NCBI RefSeq assembly: GCF_963678635.1
Contig: NC_087064.1
Coordinates: 65,775,548-65,839,547 of the forward strand
Direction of reading: 5' to 3'
Length of the DNA: 64,000 nt
Source: Symsagittifera roscoffensis
Lineage: Eukaryota; Xenacoelomorpha; Acoela; Convolutidae
The first letter of the stretch is position 1. The number at the start of each line of letters is the position of its first letter. Positions 1-11,468 of the stretch are shown in pieces. The notes below the pieces were generated by a model. That model was not told the origin of the DNA. It saw only the letters and a list, made by a program, of their open reading frames with translations, and searched no databases. The translations under genes were made by a program, and so were the position numbers.

Positions 1-589
1 GGTAATAGCCTAGGTTGGAATAAGCAAAAAAAGCTGACTTTCTGAAAATTTCCTAAATATTATTGTTCCGAGCACATCGTGGGAATGAATTTGGATACGA
101 ATAATCACATCGAAACGTTGTCATTGAATAAGAGTTGGGTCTGGGGCTTTAGAGGTTTTTCAAAGAAAATTGCAAGTTCTAAGTATCTGTTTTGGGCCAA
201 ATATTTGGATTTTGTGAGCTCTCCTCTTCTTCTAAAAAATTGTTATTCATGCAGAAATTTCCACGACGCATGTTTTGAGACCTCTAGGAACAGTATAATT
301 TGAAAATCGTTTTTTTTTTTCGGCGCGCACTCCCCTTCGATAGGAGAGGTTTCAGCAAAATTTTATATTAAAACTGCTAAAAATGGAGCTGCTAAAAAGA
401 ACCAAAAGGCAAAGGGGACACCCAAATACCCCCACCCGCAAGTGCATCGGACTGGAATCCTGCAATCCTCTGTATTCGAGCTGCAATAAAAATCAGCTCT
501 TGTGTTTAAAAAAGCAGGTTCGATTTATTCTGACTTAAACATCATTAGACAAACAATGAAAACGGCCAGAAATAGAAAAAATACTTGGA
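1..589. other. Non-coding, AT-rich, nothing recognised
   Basis: I see no gene, RNA or repeat that I can support here. The open frames are short, lack G/C-rich third positions and have no splice or domain context. Confidence 0.5.
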
Positions 590-831
590 CTAAAGGTAGG
601 GGCGGATCTGGAATTTTCTCGTGGGGGGATTTTAAAATTTTTTTTGAAAATTGTATCTCCTTTTTTTCCCTGTTTTTGGCCAAATTTTTTGCACTGAAGG
701 CAACAATATTTTGAAGAAAAACAGGCCAAAAAAAAGCGTTTTTAGGAACTTTTTGGAAAATTTTGATTAAAAAATAGCATTTTTTGGGGCGCTCTTTCTT
801 CAAAATTAGAATATGTTGGCGCCAAAGGGGT
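590..831 (+). repeat. Dispersed DNA-transposon fragment (GGGGCGGATCTGG family)
   Basis: The segment begins with GGGGCGGATCTGGAATTTTC, continues through a G-rich tract, and contains an AACAGGCCAAAAAA...GCGTTTTTAGG block before ending near GGCGCCAAAGGGG. The same ordered blocks occur in reverse orientation at 46005-46224 and in part at 6383-6540 and 54338-54440. A CAGGGGCGGATC-type end is common in non-autonomous hAT-like elements of invertebrates, but I see no transposase and no clean target duplication, so the superfamily is inference. Confidence 0.5.
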
Positions 832-1701
832 TGTTTTTCTCCAGACGAATTTTGATTAATTAACTAGTCATTTTCGAAAAAAAAAAATTCTTACATCTGA
901 AAGCTATTGATTTCTTAAGCTCAAATTTAAAGGATATTTTGTCAGTGCTTCTTTTTGAAAGAAATGAGGGTTTGAAAATACCTAGATTGACCAATATTCG
1001 TAATTAACTCGCAATATACTTCGTGCTAAAAGCCAGTGGGTGGTTACTTCCGGCTTAAAAATCGTTCCAACTTGAAACAAAGCATGCTAAATGCTCTTCC
1101 TTGAAAAGTTTTTCTCCTTTTTTGAAAATTTATTTAATTGACTTTAATTGAACAGCCAAAAGTAGAAGCTGAAGCCAAAGGACAGTCACAACATTCAGAG
1201 CGTAACCTTGTTACAAGTAGTCTGGTTAATTTTTTTGAAACTATTTCTTGATGCTTAAATTAACGCCTTCACTTTTGTCTCAACTCAGAAACTGGAAAAA
1301 CTTCCGTATATTTCTCATTGTGTTTAATTTCTGTTTTATTTTCACATTGTGTTTTATTTTCACAGTTGAGAAAGATTTTATTCTCTTTTTCAACTGTGTT
1401 TTGACTCATTGGTTTTAAACAAATTAAAACAAGATCCCCAACCCTGCCTTTTAAAATGTTCTATTAGATAGTGGTTTGATAAAAGAAAAGTGTGTCGTGT
1501 GAGACTAACTTGTGTTCTTTCTAAACTTGAGCTGGTGCTCTGAAAACACGTGATATTTTTGGAGACATTTGATTTGAAATGTGGTTCAATTTTATAAAAC
1601 AAAACGAGATTGAACAGCCCAAAATTAAAAAAAAAGTTTCGGTCGGAGTTTCTAAATCAAAAACTAGCCAGCTAGAAATGGCTCGATTCTTCAGTTATAT
1701 T
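832..1701. other. Non-coding, nothing recognised
   Basis: AT-rich spacer with poly-A/T runs. No coding, RNA or repeat signal that I can support. Confidence 0.45.
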
Positions 1702-2377
1702 CCCGGGATGACCAAAAATACTAGTCATACAATTTCCATATATGGAAAAATGCTAGTCATACACCTTCCATACAAATCCATACGTACAGAAAATTGCATG
1801 AAAGGTCTTTGATTAGTATTTTTTTCATATATGGAAATTGTATGACTAGCATTTTTCCATAAACCAAAAATATTGATATTTTACATTTTAATTTCTCAAA
1901 ACTTTTTGGTTGTGTTCGTAACCGAACACAAATGACATAAACCTTGATTACTCAAACGTAGTAACCAACGGTTTGGCCGTCTCGCATTAAAAATGCATTG
2001 GAAACAGCCTGATATGTGTTACTTCTGTCTCAGACAAATAAAATAACGAAAGTAACGAACTTTTAAATTTTTTGCCAGCAGTTAATTTGATTGTTCAAAG
2101 CCTTTTTTTCACAAAAAAAATTTTTTTAAAAAAATTCTAATCATACAATTTCCATATATGGAAATTGTATGGTTAGCATTTTTTTTCGTACCATTTTTTT
2201 CCTTTTTTCAATGAAGAGATACCAATTTCGATACCAAAACAGCTATAAAATACCTTTGAAATTCGATTAAACTCATTTTGCAAAAATGTATGAAATTTGT
2301 ATGACTAGCATTTTTCCATAGACTAAGTGTATGAAATTGTATGATTAGCATTTTCGGTCTATGGAGGTCAACCCGGG
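1702..2377. mobile_element. MITE copy A with CCCGGG ends
   Basis: The element starts with CCCGGGATGACC and ends with GGTCAACCCGGG, so the termini are inverted repeats. Inside each end are repeated copies of a motif close to ATGCTAGTCATACAATTTCC, in both orientations, including near-perfect palindromes around ATATATGG. A second copy with the same ends and interior lies at 49640-50431. It has no coding capacity and is a typical non-autonomous inverted-repeat element. Its autonomous partner is not visible and I could not define a target duplication. Confidence 0.75.
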
Positions 2378-2584
2378 TTTTTGTGCGCAACCATTTTAGT
2401 AAAAAGGATTGATTTGCTGAAAATGAGGACAGCTTAAAGTTGGGCGTTTTTGCTGTTTTTTTATTTGATTCAGGTCTAGTACTTGTTTGGTCCCTCAAAA
2501 ATCCTCTGATCCCTAATAAAAACAGAAGTACAGTATTTGGGTTATTTCCACACTAGGATCTTACTTTCTCCTATCTCGGTAACA

Positions 2585-2665
2585 CAGCTGGCATAGTTAG
2601 TTTAGCGGGTAAGAGTTTGGTTACCAGCCCTAAAGTGTAGGTTTGAATCATGCGCTTGCTTTTGT
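2585..2665 (+). ncRNA. tRNA-like / SINE-head candidate
   Basis: A pol III A-box-like stretch (TAGTTTAGCGGG, about 2598-2609) is followed about 40 bp later by a B-box-like GGTTTGAATC (about 2640-2649). The T-arm can form four of five pairs, but a convincing acceptor stem is lacking. A diverged tRNA gene or a tRNA-derived SINE head are both possible. There is no functional evidence. Confidence 0.35.
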
Positions 2666-2975
2666 TTTTAGGGAATAGACGGGACCAATCATCTAAACTT
2701 GTTTTCTCACGTTCAAACAAGTAAATTAAAAACTTGATTCATTTTTGATGGAAAGAATGAAGTTTGGATTTTTTGTTGTTTTTTAATTTGATTCATTTTT
2801 GAGGTAAACTTTTATCAGAACTTTTTCTCTGCTAGTACAGAATAATTAACAGAAAGGAATAACCGCTTGTTTATAATAATGGGCTCCTAATGTACGTCCA
2901 AATTATTTAACCACAACAGTTTTTGATTAGAAAAGAGGTTCAGAACAATTTACTACTAATTATCTAAGGAGTATA

Positions 2976-3675
2976 CAGCGCTGATTTAAATTAACCGGAC
3001 AAAACGCGTTCAACTTGAAATTTAAAACGCCTTTTTCTCAAAATGGGTTGAGTTTAGGTGAAAACTTATGAAATAATATAGTGTAATTTAGTTTGCGAAA
3101 TTCAGGCAAAAAATGTTACCCCAAAAATGGGTCATTTTGGTTTTTCTCAGTTAATCAAAAATTACGTCGAAAATACCCAGTAAATCAGAGACATGATTAT
3201 ATCAAAGAGAGCACTTTACGTAGTCCAACAAACTTTAAGAGGGGTATAGTCTCCAGAACATTGTATAAGTTACTTTATTTTTGTTTGATGGACAAAAAAG
3301 GTCGTTTTTACTATATAAAATACCAACTTTTTATTTAAAAACAATTTTTGAAAGTTTTGCATTTTTTTGCAGAATATACTCTGCTTAAAGTTTGTTGGAC
3401 TACGTAAGGGGCTTACTTTGATATAAATATGTTTGTGATCGACTGGATATTTTTGGCGTAATTTTTGAATAACTGAGAAAAGACAAAATGACCCATTTTT
3501 GGGGTAAAACTTTCGGCCTGAATTTCGCAAAACAAATTACACCATATGAATTCTGCTAAAATTTAGGCAAGTTTTGTTTTCATAAGTTTCCACCCAAACT
3601 CAACCCAATTTGAGAAAAACACGTTTTAAAATTCAAGTTCAGCTCGTTTTGTCCGGTTAATTTAAATCAGCACTG
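2976..3675. mobile_element. Fold-back MITE, Tc1/mariner-type ends (copy C)
   Basis: The 700-bp element begins CAGCGCTGATTTAAATTAAC and ends with its complement ...TTTAAATCAGCACTG. It is flanked on both sides by TA, the expected target duplication of Tc1/mariner elements. The inverted homology extends far inward, including matching blocks around CCCCAAAAATGGGTCATTTT, so the whole unit could fold into one long hairpin. A second copy with TA flanks lies at 53595-54259. There is no transposase; mobilisation in trans by a mariner-like enzyme is inference from the ends. Confidence 0.8.
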
Positions 3676-5138
3676 TACTTTATATGAGGGTAAATTCATA
3701 GCCCAATTCATTCCCCTTCATAGCCCAATTCACTCGATAGAAACTAAATCATTGGTTTAAAAAATGTACAGTCGTATACCAAGAATTCTAAAAAATCGCT
3801 CAACTTTTATGAGCAACATTTGTCTGAACTTTTCAATCTTCAAGTAAAAATTACAACGCCCAATTCGGAGTCAAGCGAATTGTATTTTTGGTAACTGATC
3901 TCATAATTATGATTTCTATATATTCCTGCTGAGTAGAAAAAAAAAGAAAAAAATTTAAAAGTTCTGATTCTGAAAAATTGTAAAACAGTAAATCGATTAC
4001 TATGATTTCTGCTCTTTGATGTGTTTTAATTAGGCGCCGAAAAAAATTTTCTCTAGAAATTGACAATTTTGGATTTTTATCTGTAATTAATAAATTTAGG
4101 TCAAAACATCTGAGCAAAAGCTTCTTGTGCTTGCTGTGGTTTGCTGCTTTCGACATATTTTAACCCTTCACCACGTTAAACCAATTAATTACGAAATCTT
4201 GTGCTGCGTTAAAATGGTAAAACTTCAGAAACTGTTTTTAAAATTTTTATTTTGCTCCAGAACGTCTAATTAAGAGATTCTTGTGATAATTATTTTTTCT
4301 ACATAATTCAATGAGTTAATATGTACCAGTTTGGTGTTTAAGTATTGAGCTAAAGCCACAAAATTGATTCAACAGCAGTTCGGTAGCCGTGTTTTCTTCT
4401 TCCGACTTAATATGAACAATTTTTAAATTTTAGATTAGTTTTTTTCTGCTGTATTTTTTTTCCTTGGGAATACTCATTGTGCAAACACTACTTTTGGTTC
4501 TTCTGTGTTTTATCTTATATCGAAAAAAGTTTTTTTGGGGGGAAGAATGAGTTTCAGCCAAAAGCGCTTTATTTTTTGCTAGCTTATTGATTAAGAAAAA
4601 TATTTAATGATGACAAGTAGCCTCAGTAAATTATATTATTTCTGATTTCTCCCTGCAAGCTTTGAATTTTTGACAAATTTTTCAAGAGTTGTTTTCTCTT
4701 GCATTTCAACTTCGATTATCGATTGAAAAGTTTGAGGTTAGAGCTGTTTTGTCTAGCCGTGGTTTGATCCTCCGGACAAGTTTCAATCCTGCAACAAAAC
4801 ACTTTTTAATTTTTTTGCGCTATTATTAATTATAAATATTTTGTTCTTCTAACGAACAAACTTGAAAACTCTTTTCGTTACTTGAAATAAAATAGCAATT
4901 TCAAACAGAACAAGGCCATTGAAGTTTTTTCGTTCCCAACGAGAACATAATTTTTGTAATTTAGTGGTCATGAAAATTGTAGATTTTGGTGCCTTGTGTT
5001 TTTTGAAGATCTAATTTCTCGAACAATTTCTATTCACCAATTTCCAATTGTTTCAGATTATCATAGCATTTTTAAATGTGAAGCGATGATTTTCTATTTC
5101 TCTTTTCTTTTGACAGTTTTGAAACTAAAATAACATAG
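3676..5138. other. Non-coding spacer
   Basis: AT-rich sequence. A 101-codon minus-strand frame at 3851-4156 has no recognisable motif or exon-like composition. Nothing else is supported. Confidence 0.45.
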
Positions 5139-5653
5139 CAAGACTGCCCGTATACCGGGGCAAAGCTCTGAATGTTCCGACAGCCCCATATCTGGTCTCG
5201 AATATTTTTGTTATATTTAATTGAACACTTCAATGACATTAAGACAAGCGGCAAGTTCTACGCAGTCAACTTTTGTAAAATTGAGTTGAATAAAAAACAC
5301 CCAAGCATATTTGAGCCTCGCTTTTTCGAAAGTCTGAACAAAATTCCAGTTGCGCGACTCGAATTTAAAATCGTAAAAAACCATCGCGAATCTTCACCAA
5401 AATAACACTTAGCTTTTTTTAGAAAAAATAATTTCCAATATTTTTCTTCCAACATTTAAAGAAAGTGAGGAATATAGATGTCTGGGGCGTTTTTCAAATA
5501 TCAAATCATTTGTTTCAAAACTGGCATCATATGGGTATCGCCACGAAAATATTTGGTCTCATCTGAGACCCGTTAACTGAGACCACCTTACTGAGACCAG
5601 CTAAAGGGCAGTCGGAACAATCAGGGCTTTGCTCTAATTTACGAGCAGTCTTG
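5139..5653. mobile_element. 515-bp MITE with ~47-bp inverted ends
   Basis: The left end (5139-5188) starts CAAGACTGCCCGTATACC and carries GGGGCAAAGCTCTGAATGTT. The right end (5607-5653) is its imperfect reverse complement, ending ACGAGCAGTCTTG. Single end-like copies of this terminal repeat recur near 44756, 50817, 51318, 52005 and 58722, so it belongs to a dispersed family. No coding capacity. Confidence 0.65.
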
Positions 5654-5737
5654 TTTTTTTTTTCAGGTATGTGGAGTGGCGAGCGCAGAAAATTTTCATG
5701 GAGAGGTGGTGTGTCGAAAAAAAAGTTGAAAATTTAG

Positions 5738-5825
5738 CCATACGAGGCCAAGCTGTGCACTGGATAGGCGCACAATTTTGTGTCTGTATGTTCCTAGATT
5801 CCAGAGACAAGTCTTAGAACATGTT
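5738..5825. repeat. Dispersed repeat, inverted copy at 21652-21742
   Basis: The block containing ACGAGGCC...GCACAATTTTGTGTCTG...TTCCAGAGACAAGTCTT matches the reverse complement of 21652-21742 along most of its length. GGCCTCGTAATG also recurs near 6325. Origin unknown. Confidence 0.55.
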
Positions 5826-5907
5826 TCAAAATTTTAGTGGATTCCACTTACAAAATTTCCGCGTACAAAAACCTGTAACGTAAATTTTGTCGGTACAATG
5901 ATTTTGT

Positions 5908-6190
5908 TGCGGATTCCGCAACGAGCGAATATATGTAGTTGTTCCGGATTCCGCAAATGTAAGCGGAATTTGCAATTGTAAGTGGATTCCGCAAATTTAT
6001 GAGGATTCCGCTTACAATTTGCGGATTCCGCTTACATTTTGCGGAATCCGCTTATAGTTTGCTGACTCAGCTTACAGTTTACGGATTCCACTTACAGTTG
6101 CGGATTCCGTGACAGCTTAAGTTTTTTAAACACATATATTATTATTTGTTTATGGATTCCACAAACTTGTTCCGGATTCCACAAAAATTG
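5908..6190. repeat. Short-unit minisatellite (GCGGATTCCGCTTACAATTT)
   Basis: A roughly 20-bp unit close to GCGGATTCCGCTTACAATTT is repeated about ten times with variation, and further single copies extend to about 6312. The unit contains the palindrome GCGGAATCCGC/GCGGATTCCGC, so both strands look alike. No coding role seen. Confidence 0.75.
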
Positions 6191-6382
6191 CCTGTTTTTG
6201 AGTAATACAGTGTTTTAGCTTTTTGTCCGTGGAACCCAAAACAGCAGAGAAGATCAAAGAAAAATAGCAATTTTGCGGATTCCGGGACAGTTCTGATTTT
6301 TGCTATTTGCGGAACCACAAAATGAACAGTTTGGCCTCGTAATGTGTCGACCTTTCTTTTAAGTCGACTCAATTTGATTTTC

Positions 6383-6540
6383 CGAACTCTCCAAAAATAC
6401 TATAAAGACCCTATTTTGGAAAAAAAACAGGCCAAAATTGACGTTTTGAACACTTATAAAAAATATTCAATCAAAATTATGCGCTCCACCCGTGCGCTCC
6501 CGCTCTCATTTAGTTGTATTGGCGCCGCAGGCGTCATTAG
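6383..6540 (+). repeat. Partial copy of the GGGGCGGATC repeat family
   Basis: It shares the AACAGGCCAAAA...CGTTTT block and the downstream GGCGCC block with 590-831 and 46005-46224, but lacks the G-rich terminus. Confidence 0.4.
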
Positions 6541-9166
6541 AAAATTTTTGATGTCGGCCAGCCAAAAATAGATCTAAAATTATACCAAAGGCACCTTTTG
6601 AAAAAATTTGGCAACCAGAAGGGGGGGGGGGAGGGGGTGAATTTAAACAGAAGTTATTGATATGAACCAACTCGAAAATGTTTCTATAATGAGAAGGGTC
6701 GAGCTTCAGTGAAGCAACGGGTTAAACATATCTATAAAAGCATTTAGTAAATTCTTTGCTTTGCATGATTCTTTGATGGCCGAACATCTTGAAGATAAAT
6801 ATTTCATTACTTCAATCAACTTCTGTTCTGAAATATAAATCAAATGAATAATTTTAGCTGACCGATACTTTGAATTTGAAGCTAGATCATTACACACCTT
6901 TGCCTAAATGGCTTTGACAGCACGTCAAATTCCTATATATATATTTTTCAAATAAACATTCGAACATTTTTTTTCAAAGGTACCTTTGATACTTTTTTAA
7001 AGGCCACATGGTCTAAAAATACCAAATTTTACCAGCAGAGATATTTGATGCCGGTTCTAATTTCAATTAACTAATGATAAGATGATGAATAGCCTTAGGA
7101 TCTACTGTTACCAGTACTAATTTAATTTCCGCATTTTCAGCCCATTTCTGTACCCATACGTACCCCACACTGTTTTTACGTATGTGAAACTTAACCGATG
7201 CTTTTAACTTAACCGGCGAATATTATCTCCAAAGCTTTATTTGATATGCGAGGTGATATATCAACAATTGCACTAAATGCAGTTTTTTTATTTGCATAAT
7301 GAAATCACTTTAATCATTTATTACTCCAAATTTTTTACCTTCACGTTTGAAACAAGATAAAGGTATTTCAGTTAATCTTTAAACGTGTGTTGAATTAATC
7401 ATGAGATCAAATCACCGACAACAATTGCTCCCACAAAAGTAAGCCAGAGGCGAAATTGATTTTTCTCACATGATATTTACGTGGCATTGAGAACCAAAAA
7501 AGATGGCTTTAAAAAGATTCAGCCCCTTTTTTATTGTATCATTTGCCACACAGACTGTTTTTTTTCACAGTCAAATATTAAAAAATTTCTCCCCGAAGAA
7601 TTAAGTCCGACAAATCCATCGCCGATACTTCCCTTCAAACGGAAATTAAAAATCCTGCGGGATGACATTGAGTATCACCTTTTCGCCGAAACTTCATTTT
7701 CAACATTGAATTACCTACTAGATGCCCACTTGGTGTTTTCCCAAAGCTTATTCTGTGAAAAAACAGCCTTCCTTTTCCAAACAAAAAATTACCGCGTCTG
7801 AAATAAATTAAAATTGGAAAGCATGAAATTGGAGGCGTGAAAAACTAGTTGATCCATTAATTTTAAGGGAAAAATTTCCATAATTTTAATCACAAATTTT
7901 CTATTCTGCCTGACTTTAAGTAGGTTTCTATTTTCACTCAAAACCACCCCCTCCCCCCATTTTTCCTTTTGGGAAAATTGATTAAGGTATAGGCATTGTT
8001 GAAACTATTTATCTCTTTGATAAGTTTTCCTGCCAGAACAAATCCACGGGGCATTGGGTTTTAATGGGTAGAGTAATTTTTGCTGCTAGCGTTATAGTTG
8101 CATCAATGTTTAAATTTATTCCATCTAACCAAATAGTTTTAAGCAAATCCAATTGAACCAGTCTAGCCGCACAAAAGATCTTTGGACCATTACTAGCGGT
8201 GGTCGAAAAATCGATTTTTCCTTTAATCTTGTCGGGGTTAAAACCAAAGCAGAGGTGTTGCCCCTTTTAAAGTAGTCAAAATTTCACGCTATTTAGGTCG
8301 CAGTTTTACACCACGCTTAACCAAATTCCTGTGAAGTAATATATAGCGCATAATTTCCCCCTGAAGTTAAAATTACCTTTAAACTCCGTTCTGTTAACTT
8401 CTGACATCAATTTTTTTCTCCCTTTATTTGACTATGGCAAAACGTAACTGAATTTTTTTGGTTAGAAAAGCAGTTTCTATTTGTATTCAAGTGACGATGT
8501 CTTTTCACAGCTTATTTTTATGTTTACAGTTTCAAGTTCAGATTACACAGCTATGAGCAATCACCGCAACATTATCTGATTGCAATTCTTGTATTTCGAG
8601 AATCCAAAGTTTCAAGTTCAGATTTGCTACGTTTCGTTCTCGGAATACTTTTTAATTATAAATTTTATCCTTCAAATTATCATCTCTGCCAAAATTGTGG
8701 CAAGTTCTTAGCCTGAGAAACACATGAAAGAACATCATCACAGAACGCACGTTTTCACCTTTTTAATCAGCAGTTTTCATTTTGATTTATCAATGTGTTA
8801 TCATCAGAAACAAGCTTTTACTTTGTGTTATACTTGATTGAAAAAATCGTCGGTGGTTTACCTGTTTAACAATTCAGCGCGCAGAATGAACTGAAACTTG
8901 CTTACGTCTGCTTATAAGCAACAAAGTTTCTGCCACACGTATGCGTTGGCCTGCAGTTTTTAAAGCAAAGTTCCAGGTCTCGATGTCGCTTATAACCTCT
9001 ATTTTTGATTTTTTTTCTTGAGTAAAAAACAAATTTTGAAATAATTAGTTACAATTTTGTGTTTGTTGAGAAATAAAGTTTTATTTGATTGCCATTTTGA
9101 GCTATTTCTTTATCGTCATTATCGTCATTGGTGCTATAAATCCACAAAAACTCTGTATATTCCAAA
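6541..9166. other. Gene-free region upstream of the sulfotransferase
   Basis: The stretch contains a poly-G run near 6620-6640 and AT-rich sequence. A 106-codon plus-strand frame at 7481-7801 lacks motifs and exon-like third-position composition, so I do not call it. The last few hundred bases should include the promoter and 5' UTR of the sulfotransferase gene, but I see no decisive promoter element. Confidence 0.4.
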
Positions 9167-10878
9167 ATGGTCATCGTAAGTTTCCGTCGTCGCAACCAAT
9201 ACATGTGGCTCATCATTATTCTTTGCGGTTTTTATATCGTCAAGAAAGAATTCATGAGCTCTGAAGTTCCCTGCGCGGAAAATCATCATAAATCGAATCT
9301 AAATGCAAACTCAGACAATCCAAGACTACCCAAAAATCAGCGTAGAATGCACAGCCCGTTTGAAAACGACGTAAAACCAAAAGCCTTCGACGACAGCAAA
9401 ATTGAGGAGCCGAGTGTCGGCCGAGTGAGCGTTCGGATTCCAGGAACCAATAGAAAAATTGATCACAACTTCCCTATTGTGTTCATAGGGGGCGTGCCGC
9501 GAAGTGGCACTACAATCATGCGGGTGATAGCCGACGCCCACCCTGGCATTGCATGTGGGGAGGAGACGAGAGTCGTTCCCAATGTAGGTGTCAACAACGG
9601 AGGGTTTAGGGGAGGGGGTAGTTTGAAGTTCCCCAATGCACGCAATAATGCACTTTTTAAGATCGAACTTCTGGGTTCTTTGATTATCTACAAATTATTT
9701 ATGCAATTTTCTTTAGATCTAAAAAAAGAAGCCGTAGCTTTGAACGCTACAATTAATAGTAGAGAGAAGGCCTGCTAGCTTTTTTAGATAGAAAAATTGC
9801 TTCGTTTTGGCGCTATATGAACACAAAATGTTTTTTTTTATTGCTCCGAGCAGTCGTCTTTTGTAAGTATTCAATAAAGAAAAAAAAGCTTCCATAAAAT
9901 AGTACCAAAAACAGAACTTTTATAGAATGAAATGGCCCAGTCATGATTGTATGTTAATTCTGAGCATAATAAAAATATTTTTCATAGCCAAATTACACTT
10001 TTGAGTTTCTTCGATAAAAATTTCTGAGCATATAGAATAGTATGAATAGCGATAAGATAAAGATGTAAATTTACTATTCTATTATAAACTTATCATAAAC
10101 TGTAAAAATGAAACCTGCTAATAATTTTGAATCTTTTTTGTTCCGGCTTTCGAAAAAAGTGCCTGGATTGTTTTTTTTTTTAATTCAGACATATTTTTAC
10201 AAAAGTGGACAGTGTACAAGTATCGATCTGGAAATCTCTGGATTGCGAAGCGAGTGTGTTTGTTAGTTTTCATGTGTTCTTAGATCATCACATCTCGGAA
10301 GAGGCAGGCCAGTGAAATAGAGAAGGCACGTCTGGACTCAGCGGGAATACCACAAGCGGTTAGCTACTCAAACCAACAAAACCCAAAATATTTTTCAATT
10401 ACTAAGAGTGTTCCGTTGCTTTACAAGGTGCCAGAAATGTGGTCCGATCATTTATCATAAGCAAAAAAAATCAATTTTTTCTGTAAAATTTTCATTTTTT
10501 TAGAACTTTTTCAAAATGTTTTATTTTTTCTATGAGAGAAGAGTAGAGTATAGAAAGAAGAGTATAGGAAGTTTTTAAAAAACAAAAACCAATAGCTCAA
10601 AAATTTTAAGTGAAAACCGTTACAATTACAATTGTTTATAATTTTTTTATTTAAGCTTTTGGATGATGTAACCCGCCAGTACATTCTCTCGATTTTGGTG
10701 AGAGAAAACACGACCATCTCAAACAAGAACAGACTGGAGATGCTATGCGACAAAGACCCCTTCAACCTGCTGGCAATGACCCCCATAAGACGCATGTTCC
10801 CCAAGGCCAAATTCCTCCTCATGATCAGAGACGGCAGAGCTGTCACTCACTCCCTCATCACTAGGAGAGTCACCATTG
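9167..10878 (+). CDS. TPST: Tyrosylprotein sulfotransferase, exons 1-3 (3' part missing)
   Basis: The family transfers sulfate from PAPS to tyrosines of secreted and membrane proteins in the trans-Golgi. Three exons join in phase: 9167-9583 (139 codons, donor GTAGGT), 10284-10358 (25 codons, acceptor TTCTTAG) and 10656-10878 (acceptor TTTAAG, donor GTCAGT, ends in phase 1). The product has a short basic N-terminus, a signal anchor at residues ~13-25 and a stem. The PAPS-binding loop PRSGTT is at 111-116 and CGEETR, with the family's catalytic Glu, at 130-135. Exon 2 has KARLDSAG; exon 3 has DKDPF and the second PAPS loop [10 protein letters not shown]. Only 238 of the usual ~370 residues are present. 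The C-terminal third is not found downstream, where a retrotransposon begins 378 bp later. The start codon is the first ATG before the membrane anchor. Confidence 0.93.
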
Positions 10879-11255
10879 GTCAGTTGCCATCCTACAATCA
10901 AAATCGAGATGGATTGACAATATAGTATAATGAGATTTATTTAATTATTCTTTTAATAATTAAAGGGGAAGAAATTCGTTAATATAGAATTAGTTCCTTA
11001 TAAGGGGACTCATTACTAGATACCATGGGAGCCAGAGTGTAAATAAACCAGTCAAAGAATAAATCAACCGAAAATGAGTATATATGCCAGCCAAAAATTT
11101 ATATCATATGAATGAATTTTCAAGAATTTCGTAACTGTCACATAATTGTTACATTAATTAATTAATAATTATTATATTTTCGACTGGTTGATACTTCGGC
11201 TGGTCTATTCTTCGGCTGGCTTATAAACGACACGCGCACACACACACACACATCC
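10879..11255. other. Intron or 3' flank of TPST with CA microsatellite
   Basis: The sequence after the exon 3 donor is AT-rich and ends in a (CA)n tract at about 11231-11252, immediately before the LTR at 11256. No further TPST exon is seen. Confidence 0.5.
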
Positions 11256-11459
11256 TGATAAAATGTTTCTTTGTTACGGATAATTCTACTTAGTTACAAA
11301 TAAGATATGTTTAAAAAGTGAATTAATCTCTGTATTAAAACATTAAAAAAAGTGAGAGATCATTCTCTCCGCCGGAGAGAATGAACAAACAAAGGTCATA
11401 TCTTAATTAACCAGTTAAAGTAATTATATGAAATAAGAAGAATGATATGAATCGCAACA
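11256..11459 (-). repeat. 3' LTR of the first Ty3-type element
   Basis: On the plus strand it reads TGATAAAATGTTTC...ATCGCAACA, starting TG and ending CA, 204 bp. It aligns along its length with 17594-17793 with few differences, which points to a fairly recent insertion. Confidence 0.92.
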
Positions 11460-11468
11460 TTCCCCTTA
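11460..11468 (-). promoter_or_regulatory. Polypurine tract of the first Ty3-type element
   Basis: The minus strand reads AAGGGGAA immediately before the 3' LTR, the expected site where plus-strand DNA synthesis is primed. Confidence 0.6.

Noticed and set aside
525-803. 92-codon minus-strand ORF
   Set aside because: It overlaps a dispersed repeat that is also present at 46005-46224 and its translation is low-complexity Lys/Phe-rich.
5908-6190. CRISPR-like array
   Set aside because: Unit length and spacing vary, there are no unique spacers, and the context is a eukaryotic genome. It is a minisatellite.
7481-7801. 106-codon plus-strand ORF upstream of TPST
   Set aside because: No recognisable motif, AT-rich third positions and no splice context. 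Length is within chance for this composition.
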